The notes below the pieces were generated by a model. The model was given only the letters and a program-made list of their open reading frames with translations. It was not told the DNA's origin and did not search any database. The position numbers and the translations under genes are program-made. Source: an uncultured Anaeroplasmataceae bacterium (GTDB taxonomy: Bacteria > Bacillota_I > Bacilli_A > Acholeplasmatales > Anaeroplasmataceae). From it: a DNA stretch of 64,000 nucleotides. This document shows positions 8,548-16,342 of this stretch, piece after piece (the stretch's first letter is position 1; each line of letters starts with the position of its first letter). The stretch lies in assembly GCA_949840955.1 (NCBI GenBank), contig CATKXV010000002.1, positions 124,001-188,000 of the forward strand, read 5' to 3'.

Positions 8548-8685
8548 TTATATATTATTTCTAAGTAAACCCCCTGGCAATGTAAATATGGTTTTAACAA
8601 TTACTCTAGTTAATATCTCTTTGTTGTAAATCTCTTAGATAATAATACCTTATTGAATTATATACAAAGTTATATAGCATTCCAT
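8548..8685 (-). pseudogene. Rhs core fragment D plus hydrophobic toxin tail
   Basis: The minus strand reads GMLYNFVYNSIRYYYLRDLQQ in a broken frame, the same core piece seen at about 13,503-13,580 and at 2460-2520. It runs directly into an unrelated 20-codon tail ending LLRNNI-stop. The joint removes the rest of the core and most of the tip. Confidence 0.6.
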
Positions 8686-8686
8686 T

Positions 8687-9013
8687 CTAAATTGAAATAT
8701 CTTTATATTTCGCAATCACTTCAAGCAACTTACTTGCTTTTTCACCAAAATCTTGCTCGATAAAGTTCTTATTCTGTTGTTCAATCAAAAAATAAAGTTC
8801 TTTATTTTTTAAAGCTAATGAAAAATTAGATTCAAGAGGAATATCATCTAGAATACAATGAGCATAATCAAATAATGCTTCATAATATTCCATAGTATCA
8901 ACATTTAAATTATGCTTTTTATTGAATTCTTCATCATAATCATAAATATACTCTGGAATCTTACAATCAATAAAATCTTTTGCAACTTGCTTTTCTTCAT
9001 CCATATAAGTCAT
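8687..9013 (-). CDS. Small putative immunity protein, 108 aa
   Basis: An acidic helical protein. The frame is open to 9109, but that part overlaps a toxin tail in another frame. GGGAGGA lies 5-6 nt before the ATG at 9013, which is preferred. Its N-terminal layout (MDEEKQVAKDFIDCKIPEYI) resembles the genes at 2125 and 5620. It is followed immediately by Rhs fragment D. The role is inferred from context. Confidence 0.55.
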   Translation of the reverse strand: MTYMDEEKQVAKDFIDCKIPEYIYDYDEEFNKKHNLNVDTMEYYEALFDYAHCILDDIPLESNFSLALKNKELYFLIEQQNKNFIEQDFGEKASKLLEVIAKYKDISI

Positions 9014-9029
9014 ATTTATCCTCCCATAT

Positions 9030-9145
9030 TTAGAAAATGTAAATATAGTTCTTGCTAAATTCAAAGATTTCTCCAGCACTATACCTAGCAAAAGATGTTC
9101 TAATAACATAATTACTACTAGTTAAATCTTCAACTGAATCATTCT
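9030..9145 (-). pseudogene. Toxin-tail remnant
   Basis: A start-less minus-strand frame reads NDSVEDLTSSNYVIRTSFAR and then YSAGEIFEFSKNYIYIF-stop, ending 16 nt before the ATG at 9013. Further upstream, to 9282, only a short open frame (MNFKIIVKSAPKVMKFLDYY) is visible; it may be part of the same decayed tip. Confidence 0.45.
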
Positions 9146-9282
9146 ATAATAAATAAGCAAAAGTTCACCGTAATAATCTAAAAATTTCATTACTTTAGGA
9201 GCCGATTTTACTATTATTTTAAAATTCATCTCTATATCTTTTCACTCTTCATTTAATAAAATTTACTTTTAACATTTTATAG

Positions 9283-9684
9283 TTAAATGTCTAAGTCACA
9301 ATCAAATCTATCTATTTGAAATTCAATATAACCATCATTCATTAAAAAATCAAATCCATTTGGGTAGTAATATTCCAGGCTTATGATAAAATCAAAGACT
9401 CTAACTAATGCTTTTTGGTGATTTTCTATAGTGCCACAAACTTTATACTTGAAATAATCAATTTCATCCTTTTGTATATAATAATTTCTATCTTTTGAAA
9501 TAATTAAATCAATGGAATCAGCATATGAAAAAGCATATAACATCTTTACTGGCATTCCAATTTTTGGTTCTTGATCATTAGGAAGAGGCACAGAATTGCA
9601 TATGCATCTTAATTCCCAATTTCCATCAGAAACAAGATATTCTGCATATGAATAAGAATACTCATTAATTTTACTTATTTTCAT
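9283..9684 (-). CDS. Putative immunity protein, 133 aa
   Basis: A soluble, acidic, beta-rich protein ending in FDCDLDI, with no membrane segment. The family is not recognised. AAGAGGAAA stands before the ATG. Upstream, between 9685 and 9850, an Rhs trace (YDSYGKQTLTKT) is fused to a short tail. It may be another antidote of the array; there is no direct evidence of function. Confidence 0.55.
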   Translation of the reverse strand: MKISKINEYSYSYAEYLVSDGNWELRCICNSVPLPNDQEPKIGMPVKMLYAFSYADSIDLIISKDRNYYIQKDEIDYFKYKVCGTIENHQKALVRVFDFIISLEYYYPNGFDFLMNDGYIEFQIDRFDCDLDI

Positions 9685-9789
9685 TTTTAATTTCCTCTTT
9701 TAATATATGGTATAAATATTAACCTCAAGTTAGAATATCTACTAGTAGTATTTTGGAAATTCTAATCATTAAAGATATGGCTAGATGAA

Positions 9790-10082
9790 TAACACTTTTT
9801 CAGATAAGACCCAAAATAGTCATTACAGTTTTAGTGAGTGTTTGTTTACCATAGCTATCATATTTATATCATGTGATAGGTATACTCTGCTATTTTTGCT
9901 AAATCATCTTTTTTATTGATGCCTACTATATCTTCCTATATATTTCTTTCGAAAATATAATCAACATTATTATACAAGAATCCAACTACTTTTTCCATAG
10001 TGCAATGATAAATTATGTCTTTTTAAAAAATTGATTGAGTTATAAAATACCTGCTTTGCAGGACAGACTATCAGTTTCTGAC
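9790..10082 (-). pseudogene. Rhs core fragment C
   Basis: The stretch of roughly 490 bases between 9685 and 10177 carries no intact gene. The minus strand translates to NNVDYIFERNI-stop-EDIVGI, then NKKDDLAKIAEYTYH, then YDSYGKQTLTKT. This is the standard Rhs core order (..I.GDIVGI..DG..VAKYTYDSYGK..), with one stop and one shift. It is the best preserved of fragments A, B and C. Confidence 0.7.
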
Positions 10083-10112
10083 CCTTATTCATTGAAAAAT
10101 TATAGAGAAAAG

Positions 10113-10151
10113 CTGTTAAAACCTAAATTTTGAAAATCCATGTTTTAACAG
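10113..10151 (-). terminator. Possible bidirectional terminator
   Basis: Arms CTGTTAAAAC (10113-10122) and GTTTTAACAG (10142-10151) form a perfect 10-bp stem with a 19-nt loop. On the minus strand it leads into CTTTTCTC, and on the plus strand into TTTTAAA. It lies 27 nt downstream of the gene ending at 10178. Confidence 0.5.
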
Positions 10152-10177
10152 TTTTAAATAATTTATATGTTTAATTG

Positions 10178-10657
10178 CTATTGAAAATTTTTTGATGAAA
10201 TTTCCCAACTCTTAAATTTTTCAGAACCAACTTTGACATAATAATTTTCTTCCAACTCTATTCTAATGTCATCATGTGTAATTAATATATCTATATTTGA
10301 TAATTTTTTTTGTATCGACTTACTCTTTTCTATAATAGCATTATTGATTAAAATTGTATCTAAATCAGTTGCCATATAAATATACTCAACTTCTGTAGGA
10401 AATTCCAAATATGGTTTTATTATACTTAAAAGCCTTCTATTACTATCTATTGTTGGAAAATATACCCAATATATATCATTTCTATTATTTTTTTTGATAA
10501 TTTTACAATTTTCAGACTTTAATACATTTATTAAATTAAAATCAACAACTCTAGTAAAAATCAATAATATATTCCCTTTAATTTCAAGTTGGTCAAGTAA
10601 TTCAGAAACATTATCAAAATTTTTAATAAATTCAAAATGAAATATATATTTTTTCAT
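10178..10657 (-). CDS. Putative immunity protein, 159 aa
   Basis: A soluble alpha/beta protein with several hydrophobic beta strands (GNILLIFTRVVDF) and no membrane helix. The family is unknown. The frame begins at 10678, but the ATG at 10657 follows GAGGTGGG at good distance. The gap to the membrane gene upstream is short and holds at most the last codons of a toxin tail (AKSFHKQNALDNYK-stop). A hairpin terminator follows. Immunity is inferred from position. Confidence 0.55.
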   Translation of the reverse strand: MKKYIFHFEFIKNFDNVSELLDQLEIKGNILLIFTRVVDFNLINVLKSENCKIIKKNNRNDIYWVYFPTIDSNRRLLSIIKPYLEFPTEVEYIYMATDLDTILINNAIIEKSKSIQKKLSNIDILITHDDIRIELEENYYVKVGSEKFKSWEISSKNFQ

Positions 10658-10726
10658 ACATTTACCCACCTCTAACATTTTATCATTTATAATTGTCTAG
10701 TGCATTTTGCTTGTGAAAAGACTTTG

Positions 10727-11191
10727 CTATCTTTTATTCTTTTTGTTTTCTTTTCTAAACTTTCTTAATTGTTTTAATTCTTCCTTTTCTTCTTTAGTGA
10801 ATTTAAACTCGTTATAATCAACAATTTCCCACCAAATAACAATAACAAGGAAGTACAAAATACTAATTCCTAAAATGCATAGCATTAGAATTATAAACAC
10901 TTCTTTAGGAACAGCATTGGTAATAAAATGATTAGTAAATATATCAACAAATAATAAGATTAAACTTAAAATTGCTAATAGTAGAAACACATAAAATGGA
11001 AGGATTTTAAAATAATTGCAAGGATAATGCTCTTTATCTTTAAATTTTATAATCTTTCTAAATATTGAATTATCCTTAACTCTATATTTAGATTTTAATT
11101 TTGTTGACATTGGTCTTCTAGTATCAAGACACATAGCAAATGTTATTAATAAAATTAACCATATCATTCCAACTAAATATAACAATTCCAT
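10727..11191 (-). CDS. Membrane immunity-like protein, 154 aa
   Basis: Four hydrophobic segments (about residues 3-20, 64-85, 93-108 and 110-125) and a highly charged, Lys-rich C-terminal tail. The TAG closing the tip remnant overlaps the RBS itself (TAGGAGG, then ATG), so toxin end and partner are adjacent. It resembles small multi-pass immunity proteins in general design. I cannot name a family. Confidence 0.6.
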   Translation of the reverse strand: MELLYLVGMIWLILLITFAMCLDTRRPMSTKLKSKYRVKDNSIFRKIIKFKDKEHYPCNYFKILPFYVFLLLAILSLILLFVDIFTNHFITNAVPKEVFIILMLCILGISILYFLVIVIWWEIVDYNEFKFTKEEKEELKQLRKFRKENKKNKR

Positions 11192-11201
11192 ATTGTTCCT
11201 C

Positions 11202-11310
11202 CTAGAATCCCCAATTAATTTTTCCTAATCCATAACTTGCACCATATGTTGCAGCTGTTGTGCCCCAAATTTTCAATACACTTTTCATAAAGTTTTTTAC
11301 AGTTTCTTAT
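11202..11310 (-). pseudogene. Hydrophobic toxin-tail remnant
   Basis: A minus-strand frame reads ETVKNFMKSVLKIWGTT, then AATYGASYGLGKINWGF-stop, with a stop just before ETVK. The first half matches the beginning of the tip at 3225-3690. The sequences part after ATYGA, so the two copies were joined to different ends. An ATG (MKSVLK) within it could give a 25-residue peptide. Confidence 0.55.
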
Positions 11311-11905
11311 CCAAAATTGGATACAAATTCAATAAATAATATTCATCTTCATATAATATTACTTTTTCTTCTTTTCCCATTGAAGTTCTTTAATATTCAT
11401 ATAAGAGATGATTTTTTCTTGTATTTCTTTTGGAACTCTATTACTTATGTAACAAAAATCCAATTTTATTGGTTCGAAAATTTCATTAAACCTTGTCAAG
11501 TTCATTCGAAATGTTATGGTCTTTTTATTTCTAACAATAGGAGAAAATTGGTTTATAAATTCTATTTGGGATTCAATAGGACTAACACACAAATTATCAG
11601 CATCAACATAAAGCAACTTGATGTCTATCAGATTAATTTCTTTTAGTGTTTTTTTGAAATAGTTCTCTTTTATTTTTCCATCTTCAATAATTACCTTTGA
11701 AAACATATATTTTCTTATTGAAAAGAATAAAGCATCCATTAATACGAAGAATAATAGAAAAAATAATCCATATAAATTCTCAGATGATTTGGTTTCCAAA
11801 TAGCATCCGATGAAAATTAGTAGAAAAGCAATTCCTGCTAAATTTATCACTATTATAGTAGCAATAATCTGTTTAAAATTATTATATTTTAAATTCATAA
11901 ATATA
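11225..11905 (-). repeat. Duplicated cassette block (other copy about 3640-4315)
   Basis: About 680 bases are shared between 11225-11905 and 3640-4315. The block includes the RBS and start of the membrane gene, its first ~100 codons, its last ~10 codons, the 3' flank (from the ATATTACTTTTTC stretch on), and the first ~35 codons of the next toxin tip. The central part of the gene is far less similar than both flanks. This indicates recent duplication combined with recombination or selection in the middle of the gene. Confidence 0.75.
11359..11898 (-). CDS. Membrane immunity-like protein with PH-like domain (copy 2)
   Basis: 179 aa, paralogous to the gene at 3759-4307. Two membrane segments (about residues 10-32 and 43-62) precede a PH-like section starting KVIIEDGKIKENYF. 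The region about 105-165 differs strongly from the copy, while both ends are almost identical. AAGGAG precedes the ATG. The orphan tip at 11920-12174 ends 21 nt upstream. The diverged middle would be the natural candidate for toxin-specific contact; that is inference. Confidence 0.65.
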   Translation of the reverse strand: MNLKYNNFKQIIATIIVINLAGIAFLLIFIGCYLETKSSENLYGLFFLLFFVLMDALFFSIRKYMFSKVIIEDGKIKENYFKKTLKEINLIDIKLLYVDADNLCVSPIESQIEFINQFSPIVRNKKTITFRMNLTRFNEIFEPIKLDFCYISNRVPKEIQEKIISYMNIKELQWEKKKK

Positions 11906-11919
11906 CATCTCCTTTATAA

Positions 11920-12174
11920 TCACTTTGGATATTGCTTTCTTAAATCGCTAGCTATATCGAAGAACATTCCCACTTGCATAGCAATATAATTATAATATCC
12001 CGATAATACTGGTTTAGCTGGCAAATATCCAGCTGAAGCACCACCTATTATAGATAAAATAATTCCGCCTGGTGATACTTTATTTAAATTGCCATTTGTA
12101 TAAGCTGTTTGCCCCAAATATGATCCTAATGATAATATTGAATTTACCCCCCCCATATGAAAACCCAAATTCAA
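11920..12174 (-). CDS. Orphan hydrophobic Rhs tip, about 84 aa
   Basis: The frame would start at TTG (12174). It is open a little further upstream (from about 12,207; RVSSAEELNLGFHMGG), so it may be a tip that has lost its Rhs body rather than a gene with its own start. The product is glycine-rich and hydrophobic (GGIILSIIGGASAGYL). A run of eight G near 12,138-12,145 lies inside the coding frame; loss of one G would join it to a different upstream frame (TSFFCRGIEFGFSYGG). The stop precedes the membrane gene at 11359-11898. Confidence 0.5.
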   Translation of the reverse strand: MNLGFHMGGVNSILSLGSYLGQTAYTNGNLNKVSPGGIILSIIGGASAGYLPAKPVLSGYYNYIAMQVGMFFDIASDLRKQYPK

Positions 12175-12292
12175 TTCCTCTGCAGAAGAAACTCGTGATT
12201 GGTATTAAATTAGTCTAAGGTCCAATGTATAATTGTATTATTTTTTTAAATTTCATCAATCTTTTGTAGAATTATTTTTTGGAATTTTCCAT

Positions 12293-12835
12293 TTAATAAG
12301 TACTTCCCATTATAGAATGTGAAACTTTAATTTTAAGAACTTTCTTATTTTTAAAAATAATAATAAATTTATCCTTTGCTCTAAAAATCGAGTGTATATC
12401 TTCTTTTTCAAACGATTTGTTTTTGAAAAAATCTTGAGAAAGTTCATCTATCTTTATTAAATTTTTGTATTTTATTTTCACTGTTTTAATATATTTTTTG
12501 AGATTTTCTATTAAATCTAAATTGTAGTCAATTAGCCATCTATTACTTTTTGACTGATTTGTTTTTATTTCAATAAACGGATAATTAATCATTATATGAG
12601 AAATATTGTTTAAAGGAATCTTTTTTTCAAGAAATAAAATGCAATTTTCATTAACAATAACTTTTTTTCCTCCCATTACTGCAACTATTATCCCCATAAC
12701 CATTAATATAATGGGAGACCAAGTTACTATAACAGGAGCCTCGATAATGAATGCGTAGGTTAAAATTAGCACTATACTTATTAGATTTAATGAAATACCA
12801 CTTTTAAATAAAATTTTAGATCTCAATAAAATCAT
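12293..12835 (-). CDS. Membrane immunity-like protein, about 180 aa
   Basis: Two strongly hydrophobic segments (about residues 13-35 and 38-56) precede a PH-like section (KKVIVNENCILFLEKKIPL) and a Lys-rich C-terminal half. The start is uncertain. GGAG directly abuts the ATG at 12835, whereas a TTG three codons later (12826) has good spacing. The stop of the 182-codon hydrophobic tip lies only 6 nt upstream, giving the clearest intact tip-plus-partner pair of the array. Confidence 0.6.
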   Translation of the reverse strand: MILLRSKILFKSGISLNLISIVLILTYAFIIEAPVIVTWSPIILMVMGIIVAVMGGKKVIVNENCILFLEKKIPLNNISHIMINYPFIEIKTNQSKSNRWLIDYNLDLIENLKKYIKTVKIKYKNLIKIDELSQDFFKNKSFEKEDIHSIFRAKDKFIIIFKNKKVLKIKVSHSIMGSTY

Positions 12836-12841
12836 CTCCTA

Positions 12842-13390
12842 TTAATTTCTCTTATTATTGAAATTTGGAATTAGTGAAGAAAGATAAACTCCTACACTTG
12901 CTCCAACTAGTGAAAATTTCAATGCCTCTGCAAAATACAAACTCAGCTTTAATGCTGTACTAATTAAAGGAGCAGCCTTAATAACATAAGAGGATACTGC
13001 TGAAGTAATTCCGTTAAAGAGACCTGTTACAGAAGCAACTTTCCAATCAACATTTCCATAAGAAACTTTCTGTGAATAAGCATTCCCTGCTATACCTGCA
13101 ATAGACCCACCAGCGAAAGATGCTCCTAAACCACAAACTGTTGCTAAAGCCCCGCCACCAAAAGCTAGTGCCCCAATTGTAGCACCTGCAGCTATAGCAA
13201 ATGTTGAAATGGCACCAGTAATTGCACCACCCAAAAAAGCTCCTACAAGATCTTCTCCTGGTTGAGCAGTCATCACTCCCATAGTTCCAGATATTACAGC
13301 ACTTGCTGCAATTAAACCACTAACAAGCCATTGAGCCCATTTAGGCATATGTCCATTAGGACCAACATAATTAATCGGATTATTTCTCAA
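12842..13390 (-). CDS. Orphan Rhs C-terminal tip, hydrophobic, 182 aa
   Basis: It opens with RNNPINYVGPNGH, the end of the Rhs core, and continues into a long Gly/Ala/Ser-rich tip with small-xxx-small repeats (GAFLGGAITGAIS; GATIGALAFGGG) and several membrane-compatible segments. This suggests a membrane-inserting toxin or a translocation domain. The only start is TTG (13390) without an obvious RBS, because the frame continues from the decayed core at 13391-13917. It is followed 6 nt later by a membrane partner. The toxin role is inferred from Rhs architecture. Confidence 0.6.
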   Translation of the reverse strand: MRNNPINYVGPNGHMPKWAQWLVSGLIAASAVISGTMGVMTAQPGEDLVGAFLGGAITGAISTFAIAAGATIGALAFGGGALATVCGLGASFAGGSIAGIAGNAYSQKVSYGNVDWKVASVTGLFNGITSAVSSYVIKAAPLISTALKLSLYFAEALKFSLVGASVGVYLSSLIPNFNNKRN

Positions 13391-13917
13391 TAAGCAAATA
13401 AATTAAGACCACTTATATCCTCTGGATTTAAATAGGCTATGTCATCTGCTGTAAGCCATCTTCCCCATTCAGGTACATAATATCTTGATTTACAATAATA
13501 TAATTCTTTGTTGTAAATCTCTTAGATAATAATACCTTATTGAATTATATTCAAAGCTATATAGCATTCCATTCTCATCATAGATAAAACGGGTGATTTT
13601 CCCATCTGTTTATTCGTATAATAATTTATCTCCCCCATATACATAATTGGTTATCCAATGTGTTCCAACAAGCTTGTTTGTTACTTCCTTTTGGATTCGT
13701 AATCCATTTGGATTATATAGATAGCCTTCTGTAACCTTAGGTCCATCATACTTTATAAGTCTTCTTCCTTCATAGGTATATTTATATTCTTTATCTTCAA
13801 TAAGGGTATACTGAAAAAGTATTCCTTTACATTATAAGCCAAATTTAATGATAAGCTTCCTGCTGTTTCTAAATCTATGGTTTCATAGGTATAGTATGGC
13901 TTCATTCCTTGATTCAT
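13391..13917 (-). pseudogene. 5' end and collapsed core of an Rhs-family gene
   Basis: The ATG at 13917 is 8 nt after GAGGAGG and begins MNQGMKPYYTYETIDLETAG, then SLSLNLAYNVKEYFF. After a frameshift the minus strand reads EYKYTYEGRRLIKYDGPKV, YLYNPNGLRIQKEVTNKL and YVYGGDKLLYE, typical Rhs/YD repeats. After further shifts come FIYDENGMLYSFEYNSI and LNPEDISGLNLFAY. The middle of a normal Rhs protein (over a thousand residues) and part of the core are missing. It is an internally deleted gene that kept its promoter and its tip. Confidence 0.75.
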
Positions 13918-13971
13918 TCATATTACCTCCTCTTTATATGCAATTGCTTAATTATGTGAATTCCTAAGATT

Positions 13972-14000
13972 ATAATATCATTCTCTAACTGAATTGTCAA
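13972..14000 (-). promoter_or_regulatory. Promoter of the Rhs remnant/array
   Basis: Minus-strand TTGACA (14000-13995), a 17-nt spacer and TATTAT (13977-13972). A TATAAT three bases further on would give spacing 20. It lies about 55 nt upstream of the ATG at 13917 and is the only strong promoter I found leading into the array. Confidence 0.65.
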
Positions 14001-14038
14001 TAAAACAAAAAGAAAAGCCTGGAGAATCGAATCCAGGC
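14001..14038 (-). terminator. Terminator of folD-purB
   Basis: Minus-strand GCCTGG (14038-14033) pairs with CCAGGC (14022-14017), followed by TTTTCTTTTTGTTTT. It separates purB from the Rhs promoter directly downstream. Confidence 0.8.
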
Positions 14039-14044
14039 ACAATT

Positions 14045-15337
14045 TTATTTTAAACAACGATTATAAATATATTCAATATTATTAAAGTAATACTCTAAAG
14101 TAAAGCATTCATGAAGCTGTTCTGCTGTTATATGCTGCATCACGGAAGCATTTGCTTTTAATAAGGTCTCATAATCCTTTTTATCATTATAGGCTTCCAT
14201 TGCGATAGGCTGAACTAAATCATAGGCTTCTTCTCTAGAAAGACCTTGCTCTATTAAAGCGTTCATTACTCTTTGAGCAAAAATAACTCCATTGGTTTTA
14301 TAAATATTTTCTAGCATTACATCTTCATAGATAACTAAATTTTTTATTATACCTTCAAATCGATTTAACATATAATCTAATAGCATCGTTGCATCAGGTA
14401 AAATAATTCGTTCAGCTGAGGAATGAGATATATCTCTTTCATGCCATAAGGCAATATTTTCATAGGACGTATGCATATAGCCTCGCATCACTCTTGCACA
14501 TCCACAGATGTTTTCAGAGGAGATTGGATTTCTTTTATGTGGCATTGCCGAAGAGCCCTTTTGTCCTTTACTAAATGCCTCCTCTGCCTCATGGACCTCA
14601 GTACGCTGTAAATGTCTTATTTCTAAAGCCATTTGTTCTAAGGAAGAGGCTATAGTTGCAAGAGTTGCTAGATAGTAAGCATGACGATCTCTTTGTAAAA
14701 CCTGAGTTGAAATGTTGGCAGATTCTAATCCTAAATGCTCACAAACATAATTTTGAATATATGGAGGTATATTAGCAAAATTTCCAACAGCTCCACTCAT
14801 TTTCCCAGTTTCCACTTCTAATCTTGATTCAGAAAATCGTTTTAGGTTCCTTTTCATTTCCTCATGCCAAAGTAAAAATTTTAAACCAAAGGATGTAATA
14901 TCCGCATGGATACCATGTGTTCTTCCAATACAAGGTGTTTTTTTATATTTTATAGCCTGATTCTCTAAAACCTTCATAAATCGAACGATATCCTCGTAAA
15001 GAATATCATTCGCCTGCTTCAATAGATATCCATTGGCTGTATCAACCACATCTGTAGAGGTTAGCCCATAATGAACCCATTTTTTTTCTTTTCCTAGGGT
15101 TTCAGATACAGCTCTAGTAAAAGCAACTACATCATGCTTCGTTTCCCTTTCAATTTCATAAATACGATTTAAATTGAAGCTTGCATTTTTTTCTATTAAA
15201 TTGACATCCTCACTTGGAATATGTCCAATTTCACTCCATGCCCTGCAAGCTAAGATTTCAACCCTTAAATAAGCTTTAAATTTATTTTCATCAGTCCATA
15301 TCTCTCGCATACAGGCTCTACTATAACGATCTATCAT
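14045..15337 (-). CDS. purB: Adenylosuccinate lyase
   Basis: Splits SAICAR and adenylosuccinate with release of fumarate, in purine synthesis. The 430 residues carry the superfamily signature [11 protein letters not shown] (261-271) with its catalytic serine loop, the RTHG motif with His141, and TSTDVVDT (93-100). The length is normal for the bacterial short form. It follows folD by 4 nt, so the two form an operon linking folate one-carbon units to purine synthesis. A strong terminator follows. Confidence 0.95.
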   Translation of the reverse strand: MIDRYSRACMREIWTDENKFKAYLRVEILACRAWSEIGHIPSEDVNLIEKNASFNLNRIYEIERETKHDVVAFTRAVSETLGKEKKWVHYGLTSTDVVDTANGYLLKQANDILYEDIVRFMKVLENQAIKYKKTPCIGRTHGIHADITSFGLKFLLWHEEMKRNLKRFSESRLEVETGKMSGAVGNFANIPPYIQNYVCEHLGLESANISTQVLQRDRHAYYLATLATIASSLEQMALEIRHLQRTEVHEAEEAFSKGQKGSSAMPHKRNPISSENICGCARVMRGYMHTSYENIALWHERDISHSSAERIILPDATMLLDYMLNRFEGIIKNLVIYEDVMLENIYKTNGVIFAQRVMNALIEQGLSREEAYDLVQPIAMEAYNDKKDYETLLKANASVMQHITAEQLHECFTLEYYFNNIEYIYNRCLK

Positions 15338-15341
15338 AGGT

Positions 15342-16199
15342 TTACTCCTTTACATGCTTTAAAAAGCACTCTATCGTATTTTCCATTAAACAGCATATGG
15401 TCATTGGCCCAACACCACCAGGAACCTTTGTTATATATGAAGCCTTTTCCTTAACCATATCAAAATCTACATCACCACATAGCTTTTTTGTTAAAGAATC
15501 TCTATTCACTCCAACATCAATTACAACTGCCCCGTCCTTTACCATATCCGCTGTTACAAATTTAGGCCTTCCTATCGCAGCAACTAAAATATCTGCTTGA
15601 CTTGTAATCCTTGCTAAATCCTTTGTTTTACTATGACATATTGTCACTGTAGCATTACGATCTAATAGTAATTTAGAAACAGGCATGCCTACAATGTTAC
15701 TTCGACCAATAACACAGGCTTGTTTTCCTTCAATAGGATAATTTATAGAATCTAATAATTCAATGATTCCTTTAGGTGTACAAGAAACAATTCCAGGTTG
15801 TTTTAAATAAATGCTTGCAACATTTTCAAAATGGAAGCCATCTACATCCTTATCCTTTTTTATGGATTGAATTACTTTATCCGAATGGATATGCTTAGGA
15901 AGTGGCAATTGAACCAATATTCCATCAACTGTATCATCATGATTCAAAATATCAATAAGGTCTAACAATTCTTCTTCTTTAATATTATCAGGCTTTTTAA
16001 TTGTTGTATTTAAGATTCCTATTTCCAAACAGGCCTTTTCCTTACCTGTTACATAGGATATACTTCCTGGATCCTCTCCTACTAGTATTACAGCCAAGTG
16101 AGGTAATCTTTTATACTTAGATAAAAATGTACTTACCTCTTCCTTCATCTTAAGTTTTTTCTGTTTTGCTAAATCTCTTCCAGATACAAGTATTGCCAT
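15342..16199 (-). CDS. folD: Methylenetetrahydrofolate dehydrogenase/cyclohydrolase
   Basis: A bifunctional cytosolic enzyme converting 5,10-methylene-THF to 10-formyl-THF with NADP. At 285 aa it has the usual length. Visible hallmarks are SYVTGKEKA with the catalytic Lys53, VQLPLPKH, the NADP-binding section [16 protein letters not shown], and [16 protein letters not shown] near the end. It is the first gene of the folD-purB pair, and fhs, the other 10-formyl-THF enzyme, lies 5 kb away. Confidence 0.96.
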   Translation of the reverse strand: MAILVSGRDLAKQKKLKMKEEVSTFLSKYKRLPHLAVILVGEDPGSISYVTGKEKACLEIGILNTTIKKPDNIKEEELLDLIDILNHDDTVDGILVQLPLPKHIHSDKVIQSIKKDKDVDGFHFENVASIYLKQPGIVSCTPKGIIELLDSINYPIEGKQACVIGRSNIVGMPVSKLLLDRNATVTICHSKTKDLARITSQADILVAAIGRPKFVTADMVKDGAVVIDVGVNRDSLTKKLCGDVDFDMVKEKASYITKVPGGVGPMTICCLMENTIECFLKHVKE

Positions 16200-16222
16200 A
16201 CTATCACCAAACCTTTTTATGT

Positions 16223-16231
16223 ATTATAACA
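16223..16231 (-). promoter_or_regulatory. Extended -10 promoter for folD-purB
   Basis: Minus-strand TGTTATAAT, an extended -10 element, about 25 nt upstream of the folD ATG. No clear -35 is visible. Confidence 0.45.
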
Positions 16232-16302
16232 TTAAAAATTATAGAAAAAAAGCCTTGGAAAAAAGAATTTTAAATAGAGACTATTTTTCTTAAATTTGGA
16301 CA

Positions 16303-16336
16303 TCAAAAAAGAGCCCTTTATATAAATAGGACTCTT
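16303..16336 (-). terminator. Terminator of the lipoprotein pair
   Basis: Minus-strand AAGAGTCC pairs with GGGCTCTT (arms 16329-16336 and 16309-16316), followed by TTTTTT just after the second lipoprotein gene. Confidence 0.75.
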
Positions 16337-16342
16337 AGTTTT

